Shown here: piece after piece, positions 43,008-51,260 of the stretch
How the letters are laid out: every line of letters begins with the position of its first letter
How positions within the stretch are numbered: the first letter of the stretch is position 1
Origin: JACQFZ01 sp041485885
GTDB lineage: Bacteria > Pseudomonadota > Gammaproteobacteria > Acidiferrobacterales > Sulfurifustaceae
Length of the DNA: 64,000 nt
NCBI GenBank assembly: GCA_041485885.1
Contig: JBGPKL010000004.1
Span: 62,001 to 126,000 of the forward strand
Direction: 5' to 3'
Made by a program: the position numbers and the translations under genes
The notes under the pieces: generated by a model
The model's database searches: none
What the model was told of the DNA's origin: nothing
Seen by the model: the letters and a program-made list of their open reading frames with translations, nothing else

Positions 43008-43271
43008 CTAGTTTGACTTATCAAAACCTCGAGTCACCCAAGCTAACGATTCAAAGACGAGTAGTGCTCCGAGGGGAGGTAGTAACGCCCACAACAATGC
43101 CTTAAGCCAGTCGGTCTCAACGGAGAGCCAGTGCCAAACTCCGCTTATTCCGTGCCGCTGGTAAACCCAAATGGCGATGGCAGGAATAATTAGAAGCCAA
43201 AACGCTGAAAGAACCACCCAGATTCGAAAGAGACCACGCTCCCACCCACGACGAGCAAACAGAATCCCCAT
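43008..43271 (-). CDS. Cassette-encoded small membrane protein
   Basis: An 87-residue protein with two hydrophobic segments (IWVVLSAFWLLIIPAIAIWVY and LKALLWALLPPLGALLVFESL). I do not recognise a family. ATG at 43271 gives a compact gene; a longer frame would run through the attC site at 43298. It is followed by the cytosolic cassette gene with 18 bp between, so both are likely translated from one transcript. Confidence 0.65.
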   Translation of the reverse strand: MGILFARRGWERGLFRIWVVLSAFWLLIIPAIAIWVYQRHGISGVWHWLSVETDWLKALLWALLPPLGALLVFESLAWVTRGFDKSN

Positions 43272-43297
43272 GGCGTCCCTCGACTGTTCTTGGTGAT

Positions 43298-43359
43298 GGC
43301 TAACGAAAAGCTCAAAGGCGCGCCGCTTGCGGCGCGTCCTTTGGAGCGATAGGTTCGGC
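43298..43359 (-). repeat. attC site (62 bp)
   Basis: Minus strand GCCGAAC, then GCTCCAAAGGACGCGCCGC pairing with GCGGCGCGCCTTTGAGC across a 2-nt loop with two unpaired bases on one arm, then GTTAGCC. Unpaired bases in the stem are a hallmark of attC recognition by integron integrases. Confidence 0.85.
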
Positions 43360-43923
43360 CAAGCAATTTTCCTTGGTGGCTTCAAAAAGTCTGTTTACTA
43401 ACGGGTTCACTGATTGGCCCAAGGTTAAAGCGAACGCCTCCAATAGAGGTTCAGCGAAGGTGTCAGGTGAAATTATCTTGCGAATCCAGTTGTCGTAGTA
43501 GTACGCAACCTTGAGTGCCGTGTCAAAGTGTGGAACTGGGCTGGAAAAGTTTAACGCGCGATGTGCTGCGTAGTTGTTGCGAAAGTGTACGATTTTTTTC
43601 CAATATGGCTCCCATGCTCGCTGATTTAGGTCTGTCTGCCGGAAAAGTCCATCACGAAAACTTTGGCGAAGCGTTTCAGACTGGTCTGGCGACAAATGTT
43701 TCCAGTGGGTAGGGTTGCATCCGTCGGAGCCGAATACCATGCACCAATGAATGACTGCTTGGAGCAAGTGGGCATCAATGGTGAGCGTCCAAAACTCATT
43801 TTGGAGTTGGCTATCTCCATAGGTTTTGGAAAGCGCTCGATAGTAAACGAGGTGGTACACGAATCGCTTTACGAGGGGAAACTGACTCATGAACACGTTG
43901 GGCTCGTAGTGCATTGTCGTCAT
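43312..43923 (-). CDS. Cassette-encoded protein with HEPN-like Rx5H motif
   Basis: About 203 residues from the ATG at 43923, which directly follows the GTTCGGC R' box. The protein is helical; VHFRNNYAAHRALNF contains RNNYAAH (Rx5H), the HEPN-type motif seen in AbiU2/AbiV-like and toxin HEPN proteins. The C-terminus runs into the attC arm (APQAARL is encoded by attC sequence), typical of cassette genes. No family was recognised; a defence or toxin role is possible. Confidence 0.6.
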   Translation of the reverse strand: MTTMHYEPNVFMSQFPLVKRFVYHLVYYRALSKTYGDSQLQNEFWTLTIDAHLLQAVIHWCMVFGSDGCNPTHWKHLSPDQSETLRQSFRDGLFRQTDLNQRAWEPYWKKIVHFRNNYAAHRALNFSSPVPHFDTALKVAYYYDNWIRKIISPDTFAEPLLEAFALTLGQSVNPLVNRLFEATKENCLAEPIAPKDAPQAARL

Positions 43924-44010
43924 GCCGAACGCCGTTTTAACCGGCGCGGGCCACGAACGCAAAATACTGCACCGTCGTCACACCGCGTCCGGTTGAAAAC
44001 ACAGTTAGAG
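43924..44010 (-). repeat. attC site (87 bp)
   Basis: Minus strand CTCTAAC, TGTGTTTTCAACCGG ... CCGGTTAAAACGGC, GTTCGGC. The arms pair closely (AACCGGACGCGG with CCGCGCCGGTT). It ends the cassette with the gene at 44012, whose stop is 1 bp from the R'' box. Confidence 0.8.
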
Positions 44011-44011
44011 A

Positions 44012-44338
44012 TCAATGCCACGTGTTTTCAATACCAACTTCAAATTGAATGCGATGAGCTATTTCGCCCTCTTTTGTTTTTTCGGTGTTAGCGCCACCTC
44101 CAATGTTCACGAGGGCCACAAAAAACCCGGCCTTGTCTTTTTGGCCGCTTGCAGCGGTTACCGCAACATCGAATTTGACGCCGGGGATTTTGGAGGAATC
44201 GCCTTTGTTGTGTCGGAGGCTGAAGACTTCAAACTGATTTTTCGCAGGATCTTTCAGTTCGTCGTTTGCTTCTCGGATGCCCTTTGCAACCTGGATTAGG
44301 ATGTTCCGAATAAAGTCACTAAGCTGAACATTTTCCAT
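44012..44338 (-). CDS. Cassette-encoded Trypco2-like protein
   Basis: A 108-residue protein. LSDFIRNILIQVAKGIREAN, then GVKFDVAVTAA and an ending HRIQFEVGIENTWH resemble the trypsin-co-occurring domain 2 family, small proteins found next to proteases or NTPases in conflict systems. The match is by eye only. It is the first cassette of the array in transcription order, starting 14 bp after the attC1 R' box GTTAGAG. Confidence 0.6.
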   Translation of the reverse strand: MENVQLSDFIRNILIQVAKGIREANDELKDPAKNQFEVFSLRHNKGDSSKIPGVKFDVAVTAASGQKDKAGFFVALVNIGGGANTEKTKEGEIAHRIQFEVGIENTWH

Positions 44339-44352
44339 GACGTTTCCTTGAT

Positions 44353-44459
44353 CTCTAACTTAAATTAGACCGCTTCATGCTAGGGGTGCGATGCGGCCTA
44401 AGTCAAACCGGCCTTATCGATGGGTCTGCGAATATCGCTAAAAAAGCTTGCCGTTAGAT
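44353..44459 (-). repeat. Divergent attC-like site at the array's proximal end
   Basis: Minus strand ATCTAAC ... GTTAGAG over 107 bp. The R-boxes fit RYYYAAC and GTTRRRY loosely, and the R' box pairs with the R'' of the next site (CTCTAAC). The inner arms pair poorly. It could also be a remnant attI-like site, but no integrase gene follows. Confidence 0.55.
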
Positions 44460-44648
44460 TTTAGAGACGCCTAAAATCGTGCGGATGGAAAGTGTCTCGC
44501 CGAGCGTCGAGTTTCATTCCTTGCCTCGTTGTTTTCCGCCGGAATCTGCGCCAGGGCATCGACAAGAATAGCCGCTACGTCTTTTAAGTATCAGAGTCCC
44601 GGATGACGGGAGGTGTCTTAGGCGCGCCCGAACTCATCTTTACCGGCT
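44460..44648. other. Short intergenic stretch
   Basis: Just under 190 bp between the last attC-like site and the VOC gene. A small TTTTAGGCGTCTCTAAAA palindrome lies next to the attC. No gene or integrase remnant is seen. Confidence 0.4.
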
Positions 44649-45059
44649 TCATCCATCCATGTACTCCGCTACCTCAACCAGGTTACCGTCAGGATCGCGC
44701 AAGTACAGGGAGCGTAGCGGTCCGATAGCACCGCGCCGTGGAACGGGACCCGCCTCGATCGGGATGTTTTCGGCGCGTAGATGCGCAAGCACTTGATCCA
44801 GGGGAACGGCGGCTATAACACAGAAGTCACTCGACCCGAACGTCGGGGTTTTTGCTTTCGTCGGCGTTTCGGTTGCGCGGTCCTGCAGGTTGATCTTCTG
44901 ATTGCCGAAGCGCAACGCATATCGCGGTTGTCCATCGGGTCCGCGAAAAAACTCCCGTTCGAAGCCCAATGCGCGCGTGTAGAATTTCATGCTCGCTTCG
45001 ATATCGTGAACCGTCAGCACGATGTGATCCAATCGATCTGCGAGTGCGCTCGCTGCCAT
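44649..45059 (-). CDS. VOC family (glyoxalase/dioxygenase superfamily) protein
   Basis: A 136-residue protein with two beta-alpha-beta-beta-beta modules. LDHIVLTVHDIEASMKFYTRALGFE near 9-33 and SLYLRDPDGNLVEVAEYM near the end are the VOC signatures, with likely metal ligands His11, His (in the second module) and Glu129. Such proteins range from glyoxalase I to fosfomycin resistance enzymes; the substrate is not predictable. It flanks the integron array outside the attC boxes. Confidence 0.82.
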   Translation of the reverse strand: MAASALADRLDHIVLTVHDIEASMKFYTRALGFEREFFRGPDGQPRYALRFGNQKINLQDRATETPTKAKTPTFGSSDFCVIAAVPLDQVLAHLRAENIPIEAGPVPRRGAIGPLRSLYLRDPDGNLVEVAEYMDG

Positions 45060-45150
45060 GGAGGCGTCCTCCTATCGGTCTTCGCTTCGCGAAAAAGTTG
45101 ATCGTACACTTTCGTGGCAACGTCGAAACGACGCGGTGACAAAAAAGTAA

Positions 45151-45181
45151 CGCCGCAGGCGCGATAAAGCAGCCTGCGGCG
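45151..45181. terminator. GC-rich hairpin upstream of the VOC gene
   Basis: Perfect 10-bp stem CGCCGCAGGC / GCCTGCGGCG with an 11-nt loop, located between the VOC start and the DUF6351 end. It may terminate transcription from the DUF6351 gene on the minus strand. Confidence 0.5.
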
Positions 45182-45201
45182 TGAAGGTTAAAGCGGAAAA
45201 C

Positions 45202-45229
45202 AAACCTTGCAGCGTGAGCTGCAAGGTTT
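45202..45229 (-). terminator. Likely intrinsic terminator of the DUF6351 gene
   Basis: Minus strand AAACCTTGCAGC, loop TCAC, GCTGCAAGGTTT, then GTTTTCC: a 12-bp perfect stem followed by a T-rich run. It stood just behind the DUF6351 stop before the small element at 45239-45369 inserted between them. Confidence 0.6.
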
Positions 45230-45238
45230 TGCTGCTAG

Positions 45239-45369
45239 GGAAGGTCTGATTTATTACCCCTCTCCCTCTGGGAGAGGGGTGGGGGTGAGGGAAACAGCGT
45301 CAATTTCCGCGAAATTCTTCCCTCACCCTGGCCCTCTCCCGGAGGGAGAGGGAATTAATCAGAGGTTCC
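45239..45369. mobile_element. IS5-like MITE carrying a CCTCTCCC-type palindrome, CTAG target duplication
   Basis: Termini GGAAGGTCTGATTTATT and (inverted) GGAACCTCTGATTAATT match at 14 of 17 positions. Directly outside lies CTAG on both sides (45235-45238 and 45370-45373), a 4-bp target duplication of YTAR type as produced by the IS5 group. Inside are the arms of the common CCTCTCCC...GGGAGAGG dispersed palindrome. It has no coding capacity and has inserted at the stop codon of the DUF6351 gene. Confidence 0.75.
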
Positions 45370-47751
45370 CTAGTCCGAATCCGACTCGCGCCGAAACGGT
45401 TTGCCGCCGGGGCCGTCTTCGTACGTCAGGTTCGTCACCGCGCGCCGTTGGCGCACGCCGCGTTTCTCCCAATTGCAGACGCCATCGGTGAACACCGCCT
45501 CCAGACGCGCCCATTGTGCGCCGGTAAACGTGCTCGGCGGGTAGTCGTTCATGTCGAGCGATTGCAGGCGGCACTTAAGAATATTCTCCGCCAGCGGTCC
45601 GCCCGCGACTTGGCGCGGAGAAGAAAATATCGCAAGAATCGGGTCCGCATCGCACACCGCGAAATCGGTGACCTTGGTCGAGAACGTCGTGTCGGTGCTG
45701 AGGTAGCAGAAGTCGAACGCGTCCGCGGGCTTGTTGTCGATGACCTTCCGCGCGAGCGAATTGTGACTCGTGTCCGCCTCGATGTTGGAGAGCCACTTGT
45801 CCATCGTCACGAACTGCGCGGTGAAGAGCTTGGTGCCCGCGCCCGCCGGCAACAGGCCCGGACCGAAGCGCCACATCACGTTATTGTCATGCTGTCCGTT
45901 TGCCGCGTCGAGCCGCGCCCGCAGCGCGAAGCTGCGCCAGGTGTGATGAATGCCGTTATTGTCGTTGCCGCGCAGATCGATGATCGGAACCGTGGCCCAG
46001 GAATGGCCGTCGCCGACCGTGCCGGAGCGGTAAGCGGTGCGCAACGCGAAGTCATCGGCGACCGAACGCTTTGCTTGAGGCAGACCGTCCACGTTGCCGC
46101 TGCCGATTTTCTCGTTCAGCGTCACGAAGTCTTCCGCGGTGATCTTGCCGCTCAGCAGCGCTTTGAGCCCGTACTGCACGCCGGTATTGTCGCCCGTCGC
46201 GTTGGCGCGCGTCGGGAACAGCGGATCGCCGGCGTTACCCCAAACGGAGATCGCGTGATCGAACGGGCCGCAGCGCAAACCGAACGGGTTCGTCACCGGG
46301 TCGTACACGAAACTTGCCGGCAGCAGACAGTTGTTCGGAAATTCCGCCTTCGGCGTCGTCGAAAAGATCGCCGCTCCCACCGAGGCCAGCCCTGGAATGT
46401 TACCCGCGCGGCCGGTCGTACCGAACGCGGCGTTCCAGGAAATGCAACCGAACTGGCTCAGGTGGCCGGCGATCGCTGCCTTCTTGGCGTTTATCTGCGC
46501 CGTCGTTAAACCCACGTTCAGCGCTGCGAAGGACGGCGACGCGAAATAGTTGACCAGCAGCACGCAGTCGCCCACTTCGAGCCCGGTGGTGATGGAATCC
46601 GGATAGGTGCACTGGATCTGCAGGCCGTCGAGTAAGCCCGGGTATTGCGACGAGATTGCGTTCTGCTCGATCGAACCGCCGGAACAGCCGAGCCCCATCG
46701 TGTAGCGGATCCGGCCGTACTGCTCGATGATGTGTTCCTTGATCATCACCAAGGTTTCGGCGGCCACGGCGAGATTCGAGTTGAGCTGTTGATCGGTCAG
46801 CGAGCTTGCCGATGTCATGAAACCCAAGCCGAGCGCCGCGTCGTTGGTTGCGGAGACGATGGTCGTAAACCAGGCACTGTTCGGCGCGAATTGACGCCGC
46901 GGTGAACCGCTGGCAACGCCGAAAGAGTATTGCAGCTTGCCGTTCCATCCGGTTTGCTGGCTGGCGGGCTTACTCGGATTCCAGAGCACGGCGATGTCGT
47001 AGATGCCGCGGTCGATGGTGCCGCGCTCTTGCCGAAGGATGAAGGGCACGGTAACGCCCTTATCGGTCGTCGTCATCGCGACGTCCGCCGGCGGCGACGC
47101 GACGTTGTACAGTTTGAAGCACGCGTTCGCGCCCGTGATACCTGCGCAGGTCGCCGGCGCGCTCGTGCTCTTGTACCAAAACTTAAATTCGGTCGCGATA
47201 TCGCACTGCGCGTCGGTCGCGAACGTGGTGAGACCGCTCGGGTTCGTGTGCGGGACGGTCGCCGTTCCTGCTTGTGCCGACGGTGTGGCGCACACCCACG
47301 GTTGAATTTGCGTGCCGGAGAACACCGGGCCGCCGATCGGATGGTTGGTGACGTTGAGCCGCTCGAAGTTGATGACCTCGTCCCATTCGAACCGCCAAAC
47401 CTTGTGATGAATTTTCACGCCGGCTTCGAGCAGATTTTTCCCGACGTTCAGGCCGGTAACCAAACCTTCGAGCGTGTGTGCACCGGTCGCTTTGAAGGAA
47501 CTCGTGACGTCGTGATCGTTCAGGCTCACGGCGACTTTATTGAGATCGATATGTTTCGGCACGCGCACTTCAACGAGCACGTCGCCGCCGCTTACGTGAT
47601 CGGCGCGGTTGGAGAGGGTGGTGATCTCGAATTCGTTCGACTCTCGATCGTCTCGATCCGACCATGCCGCCACCGAACCGGCTAGCAGGGCGGTGCCGAA
47701 CAGCAGCGCGCCGGCGACTGCCCAGCGCTTGTGCGTACTTTGGTTGATCAC
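45370..47751 (-). CDS. DUF6351 / tannase-like secreted hydrolase
   Basis: A 793-residue protein with signal peptide (WAVAGALLFGTALLAGSVAA). It belongs to the DUF6351 group, which has an alpha/beta hydrolase-like C-terminal half; GLGCSGGSIEQ near 357-367 is a plausible nucleophile elbow, and the protein has many cysteines consistent with export. Substrates of this family are unknown, though some relatives act on aromatic esters. The TAG stop is formed by the CTAG target site of the adjacent small transposon-like element. It is divergent from an AraC-type regulator that may control it. Confidence 0.78.
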   Translation of the reverse strand: MINQSTHKRWAVAGALLFGTALLAGSVAAWSDRDDRESNEFEITTLSNRADHVSGGDVLVEVRVPKHIDLNKVAVSLNDHDVTSSFKATGAHTLEGLVTGLNVGKNLLEAGVKIHHKVWRFEWDEVINFERLNVTNHPIGGPVFSGTQIQPWVCATPSAQAGTATVPHTNPSGLTTFATDAQCDIATEFKFWYKSTSAPATCAGITGANACFKLYNVASPPADVAMTTTDKGVTVPFILRQERGTIDRGIYDIAVLWNPSKPASQQTGWNGKLQYSFGVASGSPRRQFAPNSAWFTTIVSATNDAALGLGFMTSASSLTDQQLNSNLAVAAETLVMIKEHIIEQYGRIRYTMGLGCSGGSIEQNAISSQYPGLLDGLQIQCTYPDSITTGLEVGDCVLLVNYFASPSFAALNVGLTTAQINAKKAAIAGHLSQFGCISWNAAFGTTGRAGNIPGLASVGAAIFSTTPKAEFPNNCLLPASFVYDPVTNPFGLRCGPFDHAISVWGNAGDPLFPTRANATGDNTGVQYGLKALLSGKITAEDFVTLNEKIGSGNVDGLPQAKRSVADDFALRTAYRSGTVGDGHSWATVPIIDLRGNDNNGIHHTWRSFALRARLDAANGQHDNNVMWRFGPGLLPAGAGTKLFTAQFVTMDKWLSNIEADTSHNSLARKVIDNKPADAFDFCYLSTDTTFSTKVTDFAVCDADPILAIFSSPRQVAGGPLAENILKCRLQSLDMNDYPPSTFTGAQWARLEAVFTDGVCNWEKRGVRQRRAVTNLTYEDGPGGKPFRRESDSD

Positions 47752-48110
47752 TTGTTGTCTCTCCTAAGTGTTGAAGCGTTAGTGTCACCCGCCGCGCCGA
47801 GCGAGCCTGCTGTCGGACCGACAACGGGCCGTTCGCGCGGGCATATCTTCTAAATTCGTCACTCGACGATCGGAGCACGTGCGACCTGTGCGGCGGGCCC
47901 CGTCTCAGAAAGCAGCCACTGGCATGTTCGGTCAGGTGCTAGCCTCCGGTGCGCCGGCGGTTTCGCGCTTGAAAAACCGCGGTCAGGCCGGAGCGCCACT
48001 CAATCTACGGCGGAGCAACTAGCGCCGGCTATTGCGACTCACGCCGATTTATTTGCATAACCTGCCAATCGGCGGCATGCTTGTGCGGCGGCATAAGATG
48101 GGGAGGACGA
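47752..48110. other. Divergent promoter region of DUF6351 and araC-type genes
   Basis: About 360 bp without a gene. It must contain promoters in both directions; several short GC-rich inverted repeats are present but none is a clear AraC half-site pair. Confidence 0.4.
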
Positions 48111-49196
48111 ATGAAAACACCGCTCTCAACCGTATCAACGCGTTTGGTCAACAACTTCCTCAATGGAATCAGCATTGATGCGGCTACGCGCGACGGTTTC
48201 GTCCAGCTCGCGGGTATCGTTCCTGCCCTGCTAGAGCAGCCCGGCGCTCGCATTACCGAAGAACAGTTTGCGACGCTATACCGTCTCCTCGCCACTCACC
48301 TCGACGATGAGATGCCCGGGCTCTTCTCGCGGCCGTTGCGGTCGGGGACGACAAAGTTTCTCTGCATGTGCTTACTCGACGCGCCGTATTTGCAGACGGC
48401 GTTGCATCGCTACGCGCGCTTCCATCGTATGTTGGTGGACGATTTTTCCTACGAGCTGAGACGCGAGCCGCAAATCACGCGCTTCGCCATCATTCCGAAT
48501 CCGAAGTCCGGGGCGCGGTTGTCCGCCTTTGCGCAGCAGCTTATGCTCAAGTTCGTGCACAGCTTCGCGTCGTGGCTGCTCGGAAGAACTGTCCCCGTCA
48601 CTCGATTGCATTTCGCGTTTGAACCGCCCGCCGACGCTTCCGAGTACTTGTACTTGTATCCCGGACCGGTATTCTTCAATCAGCCGGAGAGCGCGTTGTA
48701 TTTTCCGTCGGCGCTCATGGATGCACCGCTCGCTCATCGTACCAAGCCGGACGTCCGCGCGTTTCTGGCGAAGGCGCCGCAAGGTTGGATATTCGCCTCG
48801 TTGTCGCCGCCGACGATAAGCCACCGCGTGAGGGAATTCTTGGAGAGCCATTTCCAAGCGCCGAACGACATCGACGCGGTCGCTCAGGCGTTGCACTTTT
48901 CGGTGCGCACGTTGTGCCGGCGGCTCGAAGCCGAGGGCACGTCGTTTCGGCTGATCAAGGATGCGCTGCGCCGGGACATCGCGGTTCAGCGCCTGACGCA
49001 AACGTCGCGCTCGATCGCCGCGATCGCCTTCGAGCTCGGCTTCGAAGACGCGACCGCGTTCCACCGTGCCTTCAAGCAGTGGACCGGGAGCACGCCGGGC
49101 GCATATCGCCGGAGTCCGAATGACACTCAAGCGATGGCGGGTTCATTGAAGATGTCCTTAGAGAAGAACGGGGAAGGCGTTTACTTGCCTATATAG
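48111..49196 (+). CDS. AraC-family transcriptional regulator with Arabinose_bd-type N-terminus
   Basis: A 361-residue regulator from the ATG at 48111, which follows GGGGAGGACGA; the frame is open 10 codons upstream. Residues 20-220 match the arabinose-binding-like N-terminal domain of OruR/ArgR-type regulators. The two C-terminal helix-turn-helix motifs are visible (ALHFSVRTLCRRLEAEGTSF and IAAIAFELGFEDATAFHRAF). It is divergent from the DUF6351 hydrolase gene and is a likely activator of it or of the hydrolase genes after it. Confidence 0.85.
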   Translation: MKTPLSTVSTRLVNNFLNGISIDAATRDGFVQLAGIVPALLEQPGARITEEQFATLYRLLATHLDDEMPGLFSRPLRSGTTKFLCMCLLDAPYLQTALHRYARFHRMLVDDFSYELRREPQITRFAIIPNPKSGARLSAFAQQLMLKFVHSFASWLLGRTVPVTRLHFAFEPPADASEYLYLYPGPVFFNQPESALYFPSALMDAPLAHRTKPDVRAFLAKAPQGWIFASLSPPTISHRVREFLESHFQAPNDIDAVAQALHFSVRTLCRRLEAEGTSFRLIKDALRRDIAVQRLTQTSRSIAAIAFELGFEDATAFHRAFKQWTGSTPGAYRRSPNDTQAMAGSLKMSLEKNGEGVYLPI

Positions 49197-49359
49197 CGCC
49201 GCATCCTAACTACGAGGGTAATAGGTCGCCGTCGACAGTATTCTTTTTGGAGAGCGGCGTCTTTTTCGCCCGCTGGATGTACGCACACGTTAGTGAAAAA
49301 GTATCCGCCGCCGTGCGCTCCCGCCTGAAAGTCGATAGATCTCACGCGCCAGCGATGCG

Positions 49360-50310
49360 TCACCTCGCACCGAGGAACCGCATTACCACCGCCACTGTGC
49401 GGGCCGGGTCTTCCTCCTGCGGCACGTGGCCGAGGTCGTCGAACACCGCGACCTCGCTGCCGGCAATGTCTTGGTGGAAGCGCTCGGCACTGGCGGGTGG
49501 AATCAGTCGGTCGCGCCCGCCCCAGAGAATCAGCGTCGGCACTCTAACCTCGCGGATGCGATCCGCGATCACACCGGAGGGGGCTTGCTTGAAACGTTGC
49601 ACCAACGCGCGTCGATTGCCTTCGCGTAACGTGATGTCGAAATATCGATCGATGAGTTCGGCGTTCACCTTGCTCGGATCGCCGTAGACGTTACGCACGC
49701 TCGATTCGATGACACCGCGCGGCAGCGTGACTTCCACCAGCCGGTACAGCAGCGGCATCTGTGCGATGCGAAACCCGATCGGTACCGAGGCGGATTGGCG
49801 TGAGTAGCCGTCGGCGTCCACCAGAATCAGCTTCTCGACACGACCGGGCGCGGCGAGCGCGCTCGCCAAGGCGACGGTGCCGCCGAAGGAGTTGCCCGCG
49901 AGTACGGCGCGGCGCACGCCCAGTTTGTCCAACATCGCCGTGACGAAGCGCACGTAACTCCCGATGGTGTAGTCGCCGTCGGGCGAAGGCCCGGTCAGTC
50001 CAAACCCTGGCAGATCGAAGCGGATGACGCGCCGCTTTCCCTTGAGCGCCTGCGTCCAGCCGTCCCATGTGTGCAACGAGGAGGACGTGCCGTGGAGCAA
50101 CACGATAGGGACCGGGTCGTTGCGCGGCCCTTCATCGCGCAGGTGCACCTTCATCCCAGCGACGTCGACGAACACCGACGGAGGCGGCGCCCAGCGATCC
50201 GTCAGCGCGGAGACCGGACGATCGGGTTGCCACGTGGCGACGACGAGGCCGACCACTAGTAGGATCACGATAACGAGCACACCGGCGATAATCTTGAGGA
50301 ACGTTTTCAT
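49360..50310 (-). CDS. Membrane-anchored alpha/beta hydrolase
   Basis: A 316-residue protein with an N-terminal transmembrane anchor (IIAGVLVIVILLVVGLVVATW). VLLHGTSSSLHTWDGW and VLAGNSFGGTVALASALA give the oxyanion and nucleophile-serine sites; GGRDRLIPPASAERF and DDLGHVPQEEDP supply the Asp and His. Substrate unknown. It is convergent with the AraC gene and starts a minus-strand run with the class II aldolase-like gene. Confidence 0.82.
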   Translation of the reverse strand: MKTFLKIIAGVLVIVILLVVGLVVATWQPDRPVSALTDRWAPPPSVFVDVAGMKVHLRDEGPRNDPVPIVLLHGTSSSLHTWDGWTQALKGKRRVIRFDLPGFGLTGPSPDGDYTIGSYVRFVTAMLDKLGVRRAVLAGNSFGGTVALASALAAPGRVEKLILVDADGYSRQSASVPIGFRIAQMPLLYRLVEVTLPRGVIESSVRNVYGDPSKVNAELIDRYFDITLREGNRRALVQRFKQAPSGVIADRIREVRVPTLILWGGRDRLIPPASAERFHQDIAGSEVAVFDDLGHVPQEEDPARTVAVVMRFLGAR

Positions 50311-50349
50311 GGTGGCGTCATGATGCGCAGAGTGAGCGGTGCGTGACGC

Positions 50350-51174
50350 TCACTTTCCGAGCGCCTTCTGTTTCCACAATCCCCATGGCCGTTGCACTTG
50401 GGTCGCCATGGTTTCCGCGGCCTTCTTTCCTTCTCCCGGCGAGAGATAGTTGATCGGGCCGCCGAGCGCCACCGCTTGCAGTTGCAGGCGCGCGTTGGTC
50501 TCGGTGTAGACGGCGCGAAATACCGCGATCGGTATGGACGGCCCGACCACGACGTTGCCATGACCGCGCATCAAGACGACCGCTGCATCGTCGAGCGTGC
50601 GCGCGAGCGCGCGCCCGAGGTCGCGGTTGCCGATGAGCATGTTCGATTGTTCGGCGTCCTTGCGGATCTCGTAGATCGGCACGCCGGCGTAGAGGAACGC
50701 GCTCATGTGATACACCGGGCGCATCGGTTGGCTCGCGACGATGCCGAACGGAATCACCGACGGCGAATGGCTGTGCACGACGGCATTGACGTCCGGCCTG
50801 GCTTTGTAAACTTCGCCGTGAATGAAGCGTTCGAGAAAGACCGCGCGCCCGCGCGCATCGACGGGCTCGGAAGTTTCTACGTCGAACTCCATGATGTCCG
50901 CCGCCGTCGCGAGCGCGGGCGCCAGATTGCGCGACATGAGAAAGCGCTTTGGATTTCCGGGATGGCGCATGCTGACGTGACCGAAACCATCGAACACGCC
51001 TTCGTTGACGAGGATGCGACCGGCGGCGACGAGGTCGTCGATCGACGCAGCATCGACGCCACTGATCGGCGCGGCCGTTGCCGTTGGCGGTGGGTTGGGG
51101 TCAGCGGCGGCGGCGATTGCCGCGACGAGAAGCATTCCGCACGTAGCGGCGACAAACTGTCGTAGTGAAATCAT
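50350..51174 (-). CDS. Exported class II aldolase/adducin-like protein
   Basis: A 274-residue protein. A signal peptide (ISLRQFVAATCGMLLVAAIAAAA) precedes a full class II aldolase/adducin domain: FGHVSMRHPGNPKRFLMSRN, VVHSHSPSVIPFG and LMRGHGNVVVG. The zinc-binding His of HSHSP and HGN are present. Family members are normally cytoplasmic, so an exported form is unusual. It sits between two hydrolase genes on the minus strand. Confidence 0.8.
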   Translation of the reverse strand: MISLRQFVAATCGMLLVAAIAAAADPNPPPTATAAPISGVDAASIDDLVAAGRILVNEGVFDGFGHVSMRHPGNPKRFLMSRNLAPALATAADIMEFDVETSEPVDARGRAVFLERFIHGEVYKARPDVNAVVHSHSPSVIPFGIVASQPMRPVYHMSAFLYAGVPIYEIRKDAEQSNMLIGNRDLGRALARTLDDAAVVLMRGHGNVVVGPSIPIAVFRAVYTETNARLQLQAVALGGPINYLSPGEGKKAAETMATQVQRPWGLWKQKALGK

Positions 51175-51260
51175 GTTTTTCCTCCTTGTACCGGCTTCCT
51201 CTAGCCGAGGTTAGTTGGGATCAGCGCTCGACGCCTTCACTCATCCGCGTCGCGGGCGGC

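Larger units (their letters stand above)
41050..44459 (-). mobile_element. Integron cassette array lacking an integrase (CALIN), six cassettes
   Basis: Seven attC or partial attC sites delimit short orphan genes that all read on the minus strand. At every cassette the 5' R-box and the R'' box at its 3' end are exact reverse complements (for example GTTCGGC with GCCGAAC, GTTAGAG with CTCTAAC), as needed for cassette excision. Cassette genes end inside or just before the attC. No integron integrase or attI was found in the window; the left end stops in a half site next to the epoxide-hydrolase-like gene. Confidence 0.88.

Noticed and set aside
44353..44648. Possible attI site or integrase remnant at the right end of the cassette array
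   Set aside because: No tyrosine recombinase motifs (R...HxxR...Y) in any frame here; the site is more like a diverged attC.
45207..45491. 94-codon plus-strand frame across the MITE
   Set aside because: It consists of the transposon-like repeat and antisense DUF6351 sequence.
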